NCBI RefSeq assembly: GCF_046630445.1
Contig: NC_092333.1
Location: 718,634,001-718,698,000, forward strand
Length of the DNA stretch: 64,000 nt
From: Rutidosis leptorrhynchoides
Lineage: Eukaryota > Streptophyta > Magnoliopsida > Asterales > Asteraceae
Reading direction: 5' to 3'
Shown piece by piece: positions 13,001 to 23,125 of the stretch (position 1 is the first letter of the stretch; each line of letters begins with the position of its first letter). The notes beneath the pieces are model-generated. The model was not told where the DNA came from. It made no database searches and was given only the letters and a program-made list of their open reading frames with translations. A program made the position numbers and the translations under genes.

Positions 13001-13267
13001 CATTGTTAATATACTTAATGATATTTTTACTTATCATAGTATCATGTTAACTATATATATATCCATATATATGTCATCATATAGTTTTTACAAGTTTTAT
13101 CGTTCGTGAATCACCGGTCAACTTGGGTGGTCAATTGTCTATATGAAACATATTTCAATTAATCAAGTCTTAACAAGTTTGATTGCTTAACATGTTGGAA
13201 ACATTTAATCATGTAAAAATCAATCTCAATTAATATATATAAACATGGAAAAGTTCGGGTCACTACA
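10018..13267 (-). repeat. 3' LTR of element A (3250 bp)
   Basis: Its TG...CA ends are directly flanked by TSD cctgg on the left and by the polypurine tract on the right. It is nearly identical to 19869-23120. Short ORFs at 10229-10483 and 10764-11027 recur in the other LTR copy only because the LTRs are copies of each other; I see no protein family in them. Confidence 0.95.
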
Positions 13268-13283
13268 GTACCTACCCGTTAAA
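13268..13283 (-). promoter_or_regulatory. Polypurine tract of element A
   Basis: On the minus strand TTAACGGGTAGGTAC abuts the 3' LTR. A 16-nt stretch containing it recurs at 18021-18036, between the F-box ORF and gag. Confidence 0.65.
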
Positions 13284-13302
13284 TAAATTTCGTCCCGAAA
13301 TT

Positions 13303-16300
13303 TTAAGCTGTTGAAGGTGTTGACGAATCTTCTGGAAATAGATGCGGGTATTTCTTCTTCATCTGATCTTCATGCTCCCAGGTGAACTCGGGTCCTCTAC
13401 GAGCATTCCATCGAACCTTAACAATTGGTATCTTGTTTTGCTTAAGTCTTTTAACCTCACGATCCATTATTTCGACGGGTTCTTCGATGAATTGAAGTTT
13501 TTCGTTGATTTGGATTTCATCTAACGAAATAGTGAGATCTTCTTTAGCAAAACATTTCTTTAAATTCGAGACGTGGAAAGTGTTATGTACAGCCGCGAGT
13601 TGTTGAGGTAACTCTAGTCGGTAAGCTACTGGTCCGACACGATCAATAATCTTGAATGGTCCAATATACCTTGGATTTAATTTCCCTCGTTTACCAAATC
13701 GAACAACGCCTTTCCAAGGTGCAACTTTAAGCATGACCATCTCTCCAATTTCAAATTCTATATCTTTTCTTTTAATGTCAGCGTAGCTCTTTTGTCGACT
13801 TTGGGCGGTTTTCAACCGTTGTTGAATTTGGATGATCTTCTCGGTAGTTTCTTGTATAATCTCCGGACCTGTAATCTGTCTATCCCCCACTTCACTCCAA
13901 CAAATCGGAGACCTGCACTTTCTACCATAAAGTGCTTCAAACGGCGCCATCTCAATGCTTGAATGGTAGCTGTTGTTGTAGGAAAATTCTGCTAACGGTA
14001 GATGTCGATCCCAACTGTTTCCAAAATCAATAACACATGCTCGTAGCATGTCTTCAAGCGTTTGTATTGTCCTTTCGCTCTGCCCATCAGTTTGTGGATG
14101 ATAGGCAGTACTCATGTCTAGACGAGTTCCTAATGCTTGCTGTAATGTCTGCCAGAATCTTGAAATAAATCTGCCATCCCTATCAGAGATAATAGAGATT
14201 GGTATTCCATGTCTGGAGACGACTTCCTTCAAATACAGTCGTGCTAACTTCTCCATCTTGTCATCTTCTCTTATTGGCAGGAAGTGTGCTGATTTGGTGA
14301 GACGATCAACTATTACCCAAATAGTATCAAAACCACTTGCAGTCCTTGGCAATTTAGTGATGAAATCCATGGTAATGTTTTCCCATTTCCATTCCGGGAT
14401 TTCGGGTTGTTGAAGTAGACCTGATGGTTTCTGATGCTCAGCTTTGACCTTAGAACACGTCAAACATTCTCCTACGTATTTAGCAACATCGGCTTTCATA
14501 CCCGGCCACCAAAAATGTTTCTTGAGATCCTTGTACATCTTCCCCGTTCCAGGATGTATTGAGTATCTGGTTTTATGAGCTTCTCTAAGTACCATTTCTC
14601 TCATATCTCCAAATTTTGGTACCCAAATCCTTTCAGCCCTATACCGGGTTCCGTCTTCCCGAATATTAAGATGCTTCTCCGATCCTTTGGGTATTTCATC
14701 CTTTAAATTTCCCTCTTTTAAAACTCCTTGTTGCGCCTCCTTTATTTGAGTAGTAATGTTATTATGAATCATTATATTCATAGATTTTACTCGAATGGGT
14801 TCTCTATCCTTCCTGCTCAAGGCATCGGCTACCACATTTGCCTTCCCCGGGTGGTAACGAATCTCAAAATCGTAATCATTCAATAATTCAATCCACCTAC
14901 GCTGCCTCATATTCAGTTGTTTCTGATTAAATATGTGTTGAAGACTTTTGTGGTCGGTATATATAATACTTTTGACCCCATATAAGTAGTGCCTCCAAGT
15001 CTTTAATGCAAAAACAACCGCGCCTAATTCCAAATCATGCGTCGTATAATTTTGTTCGTGAATCTTCAATTGTCTAGACGCATAAGCAATCACCTTCGTT
15101 CGTTGCATTAATACACAACCGAGACCTTGCTTTGATGCGTCACAATAAATCACAAAATCATCATTCCCTTCAGGCAATGACAATATAGGTGCCGTAGTTA
15201 GCTTTTTCTTCAATAACTGAAACGCTTTCTCTTGTTCATCATTCCATTCAAATTTCTTCCCTTTATGCGTTAATGCAGTCAAGGGTTTTGCTATTCTGGA
15301 AAAGTCTTGGATGAACCTTCTGTAGTAACCAGCTAGTCCTAAAAACTGGCGTATGTGTTTCGGAGTTTTCGGGGTTTCCCACTTTTCAACAGTTTCTATC
15401 TTTGCCGGATCCACCTTAATACCTTCTTTGTTCACTATGTGACCGAGGAATTGAACTTCTTCCAACCAAAATGCACACTTTGAAAACTTAGCGTACAATT
15501 CTTCCTTCCTCAATACTTCTAACACCTTTCTCAAATGTTCACCGTGTTCTTGGTCATTCTTTGAGTAAATAAGTATGTCATCAATGAAAACAATGACAAA
15601 CTTGTCAAGGTATGGTCCACACACTCGGTTCATAAGGTCCATGAACACAGCTGGTGCATTAGTTAAACCAAACGGCATGACCATAAACTCGTAATGACCG
15701 TAACGTGTTATGAAAGCAGTCTTTGGAATATCATCTTCTTTCACCCGCATTTGATGATACCCGGAACGTAAGTCAATCTTTGAATAAACAGACGAGCCTT
15801 GTAGTTGATCAAATAAGTCGTCGATTCTCGGTAGTGGGTAGCGGTTCTTGATGGTAAGTTTGTTCAACTCTCGGTAGTCGATACACAACCTGAATGTACC
15901 ATCTTTCTTCTTGACAAACAAAACAGGAGCTCCCCACGGTGATGTGCTTGGTCGAATGAAACCACGCTCTAAAAGTTCTTGTAATTGGCTTTGCAGTTCT
16001 TTCATCTCGCTGGGTGCGAGTCTGTAAGGAGCACGAGCTATTGGTGCAGCTCCTGGTACAAGATCTATTTGAAATTCAACGGATCGATGTGGGGGTAATC
16101 CCGGTAATTCTTTCGGAAATACATCGGGAAATTCTTTTGCAATGGGAACATCATTGATGCTCTTTTCTTCAGTTTGTACTTTCTCGACGTGTGCTAGAAC
16201 AGCATAGCAACCTTTTCTTATTAGTTTTTGTGCCTTCAAATTACTAATAAGATGTAGCTTCGTGTTGCCCTTTTCTCCGTACACCATTAAGGGTTTTCCT

Positions 16301-17018
16301 TTTTCTCGTATAATGCGAATTGCATTTTTGTAACAAACGATCTCCGCTTTCACTTCTTTCAACCAGTCCATACCGATTATCACATCAAAACTCCCTAACT
16401 CTACTGGTATCAAATCAATCTTAAATGTTTCGCTAACCAGTTTAATTTCTCGATTCCGACATATATTATCTGCTGAAATTAATTTACCATTTGCTAATTC
16501 GAGTAAAAATTTACTATCCAAAGGCGTCAATGGACAACTTAATTTAGCACAAAAATCTCTACTCATATAGCTTCTATCCGCACCCGAATCAAATAAAACG
16601 TAAGCAGATTTATTGTCAATAAGAAACGTACCCGTAACAAGCTCCGGGTCTTCCTGTGCCTCTACCGCATTAATATTGAAAACTCTTCCACGGCCTTGTC
16701 CATTCGTGTTCTCCTGGTTCGGGCAATTTCTAATAATGTGGCCTGGTTTTCCACATTTATAACAAACTACATTGGCATAACTTGCTCCGACACTACTTGC
16801 TCCGCCATTACTCGTTCCGACACCATTTGTTCCTTTCGTTCTATTAACCCCTGGTCCGTAGACCTCACACTTCGCCGCGCTATGACCATTTCTTTTACAC
16901 TTGTTGCAAAATTTGGTGCAGAACCCCGAGTGATTCTTTTCACACCTTTGGCATAGTTGCTTCTGATTGTTGTTGTTGTTGCGGTTATTATTGTTGTTGG
17001 GATGATTGTTGTAGTTGC

Positions 17019-17049
<31 letters not shown>

Positions 17050-17184
17050 GGGCCGTTTGTTATAGTTGCGATTGATGTTGCGATTGTTGGGATAATTGTT
17101 GCGATTATTGTTGTAATTTCTGTTGTTGTTGTATTGGTGATTCTTATCACCGTTTTCCTCCCACTTTCTTTTGACTTGCTTCAC
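13303..17184 (-). CDS. Gag nucleocapsid plus Pol polyprotein of element A (PR-RT-RH-INT-chromodomain)
   Basis: This 1293-residue open frame carries, in order: an Asn-rich linker (residues 11-73, about 40 Asn); zinc-knuckle region with CCHC motifs at 93-106 and 141-154; aspartic protease with DSGA at 199-202; reverse transcriptase with FIDD at 533-536; RNase H with Asp at 682, 744 and 787; integrase with an HHCC finger (H870, H877, C907, C910) and the DDE triad D940, D1001, E1037; and a C-terminal chromodomain about 1233-1284. All catalytic residues are present. The frame is continuous with the upstream gag except for one TAG codon at 17203-17205, so its first Met here is just the first after the stop. 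It makes the replication enzymes of the element; the chromodomain probably steers integration to marked chromatin. Confidence 0.95.
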
Positions 17185-17202
17185 ATTGGCCTCTTCAGCA
17201 GT

Positions 17203-17883
17203 CTATTCTTTAATTCTTTCTTCAATCTGGTTCACTAGTTTGTGAGCCATTCTACATGCCTGTTGTATGGAGGCGGGCTCGTGTGAACTTATATCTTCTT
17301 GGATTCTTTCCGGTAATCCTTTCACAAACGCGTCGATCTTCTCTTCCTCATCTTCGAATGCTCCCGGACACAATAGGCACAATTCTGTGAATCGTCTTTC
17401 GTACGTGGTAATATCAAATCCTTGGGTTCGTAACCCTCTAAGTTCTGTCTTGAGCTTATTGACCTCGGTTCTGGGACGGTACTTCTCGTTCATCAAGTGC
17501 TTGAATGCTGACCACGGTAGTGCGTACGCATCATCTTGTCCCACTTGCTCTAGATAGGTATTCCACCATGTTAACGCAGAACCTGTGAAGGTATGCGTAG
17601 CGTACTTCACTTTGTCCTCTTCAGTACACTTACTTATGGCAAACACCGATTCAACCTTCTCGGTCCACCGTTTCAATCCGATCGGTCCTTCGGTTCCATC
17701 AAATTCCAAAGGTTTGCAGGCAGTGAATTCTTTGTAGGTGCATCCTACACGATTTCCTGTACTGCTAGATCCAAGGTTATTGTTGGTATGTAGCGCAGCC
17801 TGTACTGCGGCTATGTTTGAAGCTATAAAAGTACGGAATTCCTCTTCATTCATATTCACGGTGTGTCGAGTAGTCGGTGCCAT
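17203..17883 (-). CDS. Gag (capsid part) of element A, ended by an in-frame TAG
   Basis: This is a retrotransposon gag domain, with landmarks FDGTEGPIGLKRWTEKVE, a LTWWNTYL segment and a YERRFTEL segment spread over about 140 residues. I prefer the Met at 17883 (MAPTTRHT) because it begins the conserved-looking N-terminus. An in-frame ATG 36 bases upstream (17919) would add MINLFHLTILKE. The frame stops at TAG 17203-17205 and continues in the same frame into the zinc-knuckle and pol ORF, so gag and pol were one frame. The TAG most simply reflects CAG to TAG. Without readthrough this copy makes capsid without nucleocapsid or enzymes. Confidence 0.88.
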   Translation of the reverse strand: MAPTTRHTVNMNEEEFRTFIASNIAAVQAALHTNNNLGSSSTGNRVGCTYKEFTACKPLEFDGTEGPIGLKRWTEKVESVFAISKCTEEDKVKYATHTFTGSALTWWNTYLEQVGQDDAYALPWSAFKHLMNEKYRPRTEVNKLKTELRGLRTQGFDITTYERRFTELCLLCPGAFEDEEEKIDAFVKGLPERIQEDISSHEPASIQQACRMAHKLVNQIEERIKE

Positions 17884-18015
17884 TTCCTTCAAAATAGTTA
17901 AATGGAACAAGTTAATCATACAGAATATTAAGAGTAGTTAATAGTATTTCGTAGCATAATATGAACTCATTTATAAAAGCTTTTTCTTCATATTAGCGTT
18001 TTATAAGTTTAAATT

Positions 18016-18036
18016 CGGGTAGTACCTACCCGTTAA
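18016..18036 (-). repeat. Second copy of PPT-like sequence with hairpin, upstream of gag
   Basis: The 16-nt agtacctacccgttaa at 18021-18036 is identical to 13267-13282 at the PPT/LTR junction. It overlaps a perfect 7-bp-stem, 3-nt-loop hairpin cgggtag-tac-ctacccg at 18016-18032. It lies between the F-box ORF and gag. Confidence 0.7.
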
Positions 18037-18224
18037 GTTCATACTTAGTAGCTAATATACAATTCAACTACTACAATTCTATATGAAAAACTGATTATAA
18101 TAATATTTCGCGTTCAAACTTTTATACAATATTTTACAAACTTACAATACCGCTTATTTTACATAAATCATGAAATATAGCACACAATAACTTTGATACA
18201 AGATAGTTGTGAAGACAATTCTAG

Positions 18225-18908
18225 CTAGTACACAAGTCGTTCAGCAAAGGCAATAAAGACACGTAATTCATACGTCCAAAAACAAGTCATGCATTCTGGT
18301 TTTACTAGGACTACTTCCCATCCTTGGTCTTGTGCAACATAACCGTTATGGCCGTTGATAAGACAGCGTGTTGTAACGTCATCAAAGGGACGAGGGTTAC
18401 GTAATGTCCAACAGTCCCGTAATAATCTAAAAACCTCATTTCTTACCCCAATTACCGACTCCGTCACTTGTGGAAACGTTTTGTTTAATAGTTGTAGCCC
18501 GATGTTCTTGTTCTCACTTTGGTGAGAAGCGAACATTACTAATCCGTAAGCATAACATGCTTCTTTATATTGCATGTTAGCCGCTTTTTCTAAATCACGA
18601 AGTCCAATATTCGGATATATTGAGTCAAAATAATTTCTTAACCCGTTGCGTAAAATAGCATTTGGGTTCCCCGCAATATATGCGTCAAAGTAAACACATC
18701 GTAACTTATGGGTTTCCCAATGTGATATCCCCCATCTTTCAAACGAAAGTCTCTTATAAACCAAGACATTCTTGGAACGTTCTTCGAATGTCTTACAAAC
18801 TGATCTCGCCTTAAATAGTTGTGCCGAAGAATTCTGGCCGACTCTAGACAAGATTTCATCAATCATGTCTCCGGGTAGGTCTCTTAAAATATTGGGTTGT
18901 CTATCCAT
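18225..18908 (-). CDS. F-box protein (At2g35280/At1g67623-like) carried by element A
   Basis: This is a 227-residue intact ORF, the counterpart of 157-840 in element B, with the F-box at residues about 8-50 and a Sel1/TPR-like helical segment at about 95-140. It is sense to gag-pol, 137 bp downstream of the acidic ORF and about 340 bp upstream of gag. The 11 residue differences from the B copy are spread along the protein and none is a stop. Of 22 nucleotide differences about half are silent, which is more than expected for neutral drift. The likeliest origin is capture of a host F-box gene transcript. Expression and targets are not visible from sequence. Confidence 0.78.
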   Translation of the reverse strand: MDRQPNILRDLPGDMIDEILSRVGQNSSAQLFKARSVCKTFEERSKNVLVYKRLSFERWGISHWETHKLRCVYFDAYIAGNPNAILRNGLRNYFDSIYPNIGLRDLEKAANMQYKEACYAYGLVMFASHQSENKNIGLQLLNKTFPQVTESVIGVRNEVFRLLRDCWTLRNPRPFDDVTTRCLINGHNGYVAQDQGWEVVLVKPECMTCFWTYELRVFIAFAERLVY

Positions 18909-19045
18909 TTTGTGTTTTTAAACTGTAAAATAGACAAGAGTTAGATTCATAAAAAAAATACTTATTAATACAAGCAATTTTTACATATATCATAAAGCAT
19001 AAGAACACTATATTCCATATATTATACCACACGAATACAACTATC

Positions 19046-19660
19046 TTATTCCGACTCGCTCGTTTCTTCTTCTTCGGTTTTGGTTCGTTTTGCCAAGTTT
19101 CTAGGGATATATGATGTTCCCCTAATACGAGCCGTCGTTGTCCACATTGGTTTAGAAAAACCTGGTGGTTTAGAGGTTCCCGGGTCATTGTTACAACTTA
19201 AGGACTTCGGGGGTTGACGATACATATAAAGTTCATCGGGGTTGGAATTAGATTTCTCTATTTTTATGCCCTTTCCCTTATTATTTTCTTTTGCCTTTTT
19301 AAATTCAGTTGGGGTAATTTCTATAACATCATCGGAATTCTCGTCGGAATCCGATTCATCGGAGAATTGGTAATCCTCCCAATATTTTGCTTCCTTGGCG
19401 GAAACACCATTGACCATAATTAACTTTGGTCGGTTGGTTGAGGATTTTCTTTTACTTAACCGTTTTATTATTTCCCCCACCGGTTCTATTTCTTCATCCG
19501 GTTCCGATTCTTCTTCCGGTTCCGATTCTTCTTCCGGTTCCGACTCTTCTTCCGGTTCCTCTTCGGGAACTTGTGAATCAGTCCACAAATCATTCCAATT
19601 TACATTTGACTCTTCATTATTATTAGGTGAGTCAATGGGACTTGTTCTAGAGGTAGACAT
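19046..19660 (-). CDS. Glu-rich acidic protein, first ORF of element A
   Basis: This 204-residue ORF has EPEEES repeats at about residues 36-60, then a basic RLSKRKSSTNR stretch, a Ser/Asp-rich patch, and a basic C-terminal part ending EEEETSESE. It begins about 195 bases after the PBS, making it the first ORF on the genomic RNA. Its counterpart in element B is 978-1577; the copies differ mainly in the number of Glu repeats. I recognise no domain. The charge pattern would fit a nuclear or RNA/chromatin-associated protein, but that is only a guess. Confidence 0.6.
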   Translation of the reverse strand: MSTSRTSPIDSPNNNEESNVNWNDLWTDSQVPEEEPEEESEPEEESEPEEESEPDEEIEPVGEIIKRLSKRKSSTNRPKLIMVNGVSAKEAKYWEDYQFSDESDSDENSDDVIEITPTEFKKAKENNKGKGIKIEKSNSNPDELYMYRQPPKSLSCNNDPGTSKPPGFSKPMWTTTARIRGTSYIPRNLAKRTKTEEEETSESE

Positions 19661-19854
19661 CTATCACATAATATCAAACACGTTAAGAGATTAATATATC
19701 ACATAATATTCATATGTTAAAAATATATAGTTTCCAACAAAAATGTTAAGCAATCATTTTTAAAGAAAACACGGTCGAAGTCCAGACTCACTAATGCATC
19801 CTAACAACTCGATAAGACACACTAATGCAAATTTTCTGGTTCTCTAAGACCAAC

Positions 19855-19866
19855 GCTCGGATACCA
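19855..19866 (-). promoter_or_regulatory. Primer-binding site of element A (tRNA-Met type)
   Basis: The minus strand reads TGGTATCCGAGC two bases after the 5' LTR. It has one mismatch to the standard plant tRNA-iMet PBS and is identical to the site in element B. Confidence 0.85.
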
Positions 19867-19868
19867 AC

Positions 19869-22800
19869 TGAAATGTCCCGTTCTTATTGATTAAAAACGT
19901 TCCATATTAATTGATTTCGTTGCGAGGTTTTGACCTCTATATGAGACGTTTTTCAAAGACTGCATTCATTTTTAAACAAACCATAACCTTTATTTCATCA
20001 ATAAAGGTTTAAAAAGCTTTACGTAGATTATCAAATAATGATAATCTAAAATATCCTGTTTACACACGACCATTACATAATGGTTTACAATACAAATATG
20101 TTACAACAAAATAAGTTTCTTGAATGCAGTTTTTACACAATATCATACAAGCATGGACTCCAAATCTTGTCCTTATTTAAGTATGCGACAGCGGAAGCTC
20201 TTAATAATCACCTGAGAATAAACATGCTTAAAACGTCAACAAAAATGTTGGTGAGTTATAGGTTTAACCTATATATATCAAATCGTAACAATAGACCACA
20301 AGATTTCATATTTCAATACACATCCCATACATAGAGATAAAAATCATTCATATGGTGAACACCTGGTAACCGACAATAACAAGATGCATATATAAGAATA
20401 TCCCCATCATTCCGGGACACCCTTCGGATATGATATAAATTTCGAAGTACTAAAGCATCCGTTACTTTGGATGGGGTTTGTTAGGCCCAATAGATCTATC
20501 TTTAGGATTCGCGTCAATTAGGGTGTCTGTTCCCTAATTCTTAGATTACCAGACTTAATAAAAAGGGGCATATTCGATTTCGATAATTCAACCATAGAAT
20601 GTAGTTTCACGTACTTGTGTCTATTTTGTAAATCATTTATAAAACCTGCATGTATTCTCATCCCAAAAATATTAGATTTTAAAAGTGGGACTATAACTCA
20701 CTTTCACAGATTTTTACTTCGTCGGGAAGTAAGACTTGGCCACTGGTTGATTCACGAACCTATAACAATATATACATATATATCAAAGTATGTTCAAAAT
20801 ATATTTACAACACTTTTAATATATTTTGATGTTTTAAGTTTATTAAGTCAGCTGTCCTCGTTAGTAACCTACAACTAGTTGTCCACAGTTAGATGTACAG
20901 AAATAAATCGATAAATATTATCTTGAATCAATCCACGACCCAGTGTATACGTATCTCAGTATTGATCACAACTCAAACTATATATATTTTGGAATCAACC
21001 TCAACCCTGTATAGCTAACTCCAACATTCACATATAGAGTGTCTATGGTTGTTCCGAAATATATATAGATGTGTCGACATGATAGGTCGAAACATTGTAT
21101 ACGTGTCTATGGTATCTCAAGATTACATAATATATAATACAAGTTGATTAAGTTATGGTTGGAATAGATTTGTTACCAATTTTCACGTAGCTAAAATGAG
21201 AAAAATTATCCAATCTTGTTTTACCCATAACTTCTTCATTTTAAATCCGTTTTGAGTGAATCAAATTGCTATGGTTTCATATTGAACTCTATTTTATGAA
21301 TCTAAACAAAAAAAGTATAGGTTTCTAGTCGGAAAAATAAGTTACAAGTCGTTTTTGTAAAGGTAGTCATTTCAGTCGAAAGAACGACGTCTAGATGACC
21401 ATTTTAGAAAACATACTTCCACTTTGAGTTTAACCATAATTTTTGGATATAGTTTCATGTTCATAATAAAAATCTTTTTCTCAGAATAACAACTTTTAAA
21501 TCAAAGTTTATCATAGTTTTTAATTAACTAACCCAAAACAGCCCGCGGTGTTACTACGACGGCGTAAATCCGGTTTTACGGTGTTTTTCGTGTTTCCAGG
21601 TTTTAAATCATTAAGTTAGCGTATCATATAGATATAGAACATGTGTTTAGTTGATTTTAAAAGTCAAGTTAGAAGGATTAACTTTTGTTTGCGAACAAGT
21701 TTAGAATTAACTAAACTATGTTCTAGTGATTACAAGTTTAAACCTTCGAATAAGATAGCTTTATATGTATGAATCGAATGATGTTATGAACATCATTACT
21801 ACCTTAAGTTCCTTGGATGAACCTACCGGAAAAGAAAAAAATGGATCTAGCTTCAATGGATCCTTGGATGGCTCAAAGTTCTTGAAGCAAAATCATGACA
21901 CGAAAACAAGTTCAAGTAAGATCATCACTTGAAATAAGATTGTTATAGTTATAGAAATTGAACCAAAGTTTGAATATGATTATTACCTTGTATTAGAATG
22001 ATAACCTACTGTAAGAAACAAAGATTTCTTGAGGTTGGATGATCACCTTACAAGATTGGAAGTGAGCTAGCAAACTTGAAAGTATTCTTGATTTTATGAA
22101 ACTAGAACTTTTGGAATTTATGAAGAACACTTAGAACTTGAAGATAGAACTTGAGAGAGTTCAATTAGATGAAGAAAATTTAAGAATGAAAGTGTTTGTA
22201 GGTGTTTTTGGTCGTTGGTGTATGGATTAGATATAAAGGATATGTAATTTTGTTTTCATGTAAATAAGTCATGAATGATTACTCATATTTTTGTAATCTT
22301 ATGAGATATTTCATGCTAGTTGCCAAATGATGGTTCCCACATGTGTTAGGTGACTCACATGGGCTGCTAAGAGCTGATCATTGGAGTGTATATACCAATA
22401 GTACATACATCTAAAAGCTGTGTATTGTACGAGTACGAATACGGGTGCATACGAGTAGAATTGTTGATGAAACTGAACGAGGATGTAATTGTAAGCATTT
22501 TTGTTAAGTAGAAGTATTTTGATAAGTGTATTGAAGTCTTTCAAAAGTGTATAAATACATATTAAAACACTACATGTATATACATTTTAACTGAGTCGTT
22601 AAGTCATCGTTAGTCGTTACATGTAAATGTTGTTTTGAAACCTTTAGGTTAACGATCTTGTTAAATGTTGTTAACCCAATGTTTATAATATCAAAAGAGA
22701 TTTTAAATTATTATATTATCATGATATTATGATGTACGAATATCTCTTAATATGATATATATACATTAAATGTCGTTACAACGATAATCGTTACATATAT

Positions 22801-23120
22801 GTCTCGTTTCAAAATCATTAAGTTAGTAGTCTTGTTTTTACATATGTAGTTCATTGTTAATATACTTAATGATATGTTTACTTATCATAGTATCATGTTA
22901 ACTATATATATATATCCATATATATGTCATCATATAGTTTTTACAAGTTTTAACGTTCGTGAATCACCGGTCAACTTGGGTGGTCAATTGTCTATATGAA
23001 ACATATTTCAATTAATCAAGTCTTAACAAGTTTGATTGCTTAACATGTTGGAAACATTTAATCATGTAAAAATCAATCTCAATTAATATATATAAACATG
23101 GAAAAGTTCGGGTCACTACA
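19869..23120 (-). repeat. 5' LTR of element A (3252 bp)
   Basis: Canonical TGTAGTGACC...GGGACATTTCA on the minus strand, with the PBS on its left and TSD cctgg on its right (23121-23125). It differs from the 3' LTR at about 13 bases by eye plus one 2-bp (TA) indel near 22910. Confidence 0.95.
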
Positions 23121-23125
23121 CCTGG

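Larger units (their letters stand above)
10018..23120 (-). mobile_element. Element A: complete Tekay-like chromovirus with F-box cargo, TSD cctgg
   Basis: This is a full-length minus-strand Ty3/Gypsy element of 13,103 bp with LTRs 10018-13267 and 19869-23120. The 5-bp target duplication cctgg lies at 10013-10017 and 23121-23125. It contains PBS, acidic ORF, F-box ORF, gag, pol with a C-terminal chromodomain, and PPT. The two LTRs are nearly identical: I noted about 13 substitutions and one 2-bp indel by eye, so the insertion is recent. The domain order PR-RT-RH-INT-chromodomain places it among chromoviruses; the Tekay assignment is by sequence character and is inference. Confidence 0.95.

Noticed and set aside
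16957..17238. Open frame rich in Val/Ile on the plus strand opposite the Asn linker
   Set aside because: It is the complement of AAY repeats (GTT/GTA) in the gag-pol ORF of element A and has no independent coding signal.
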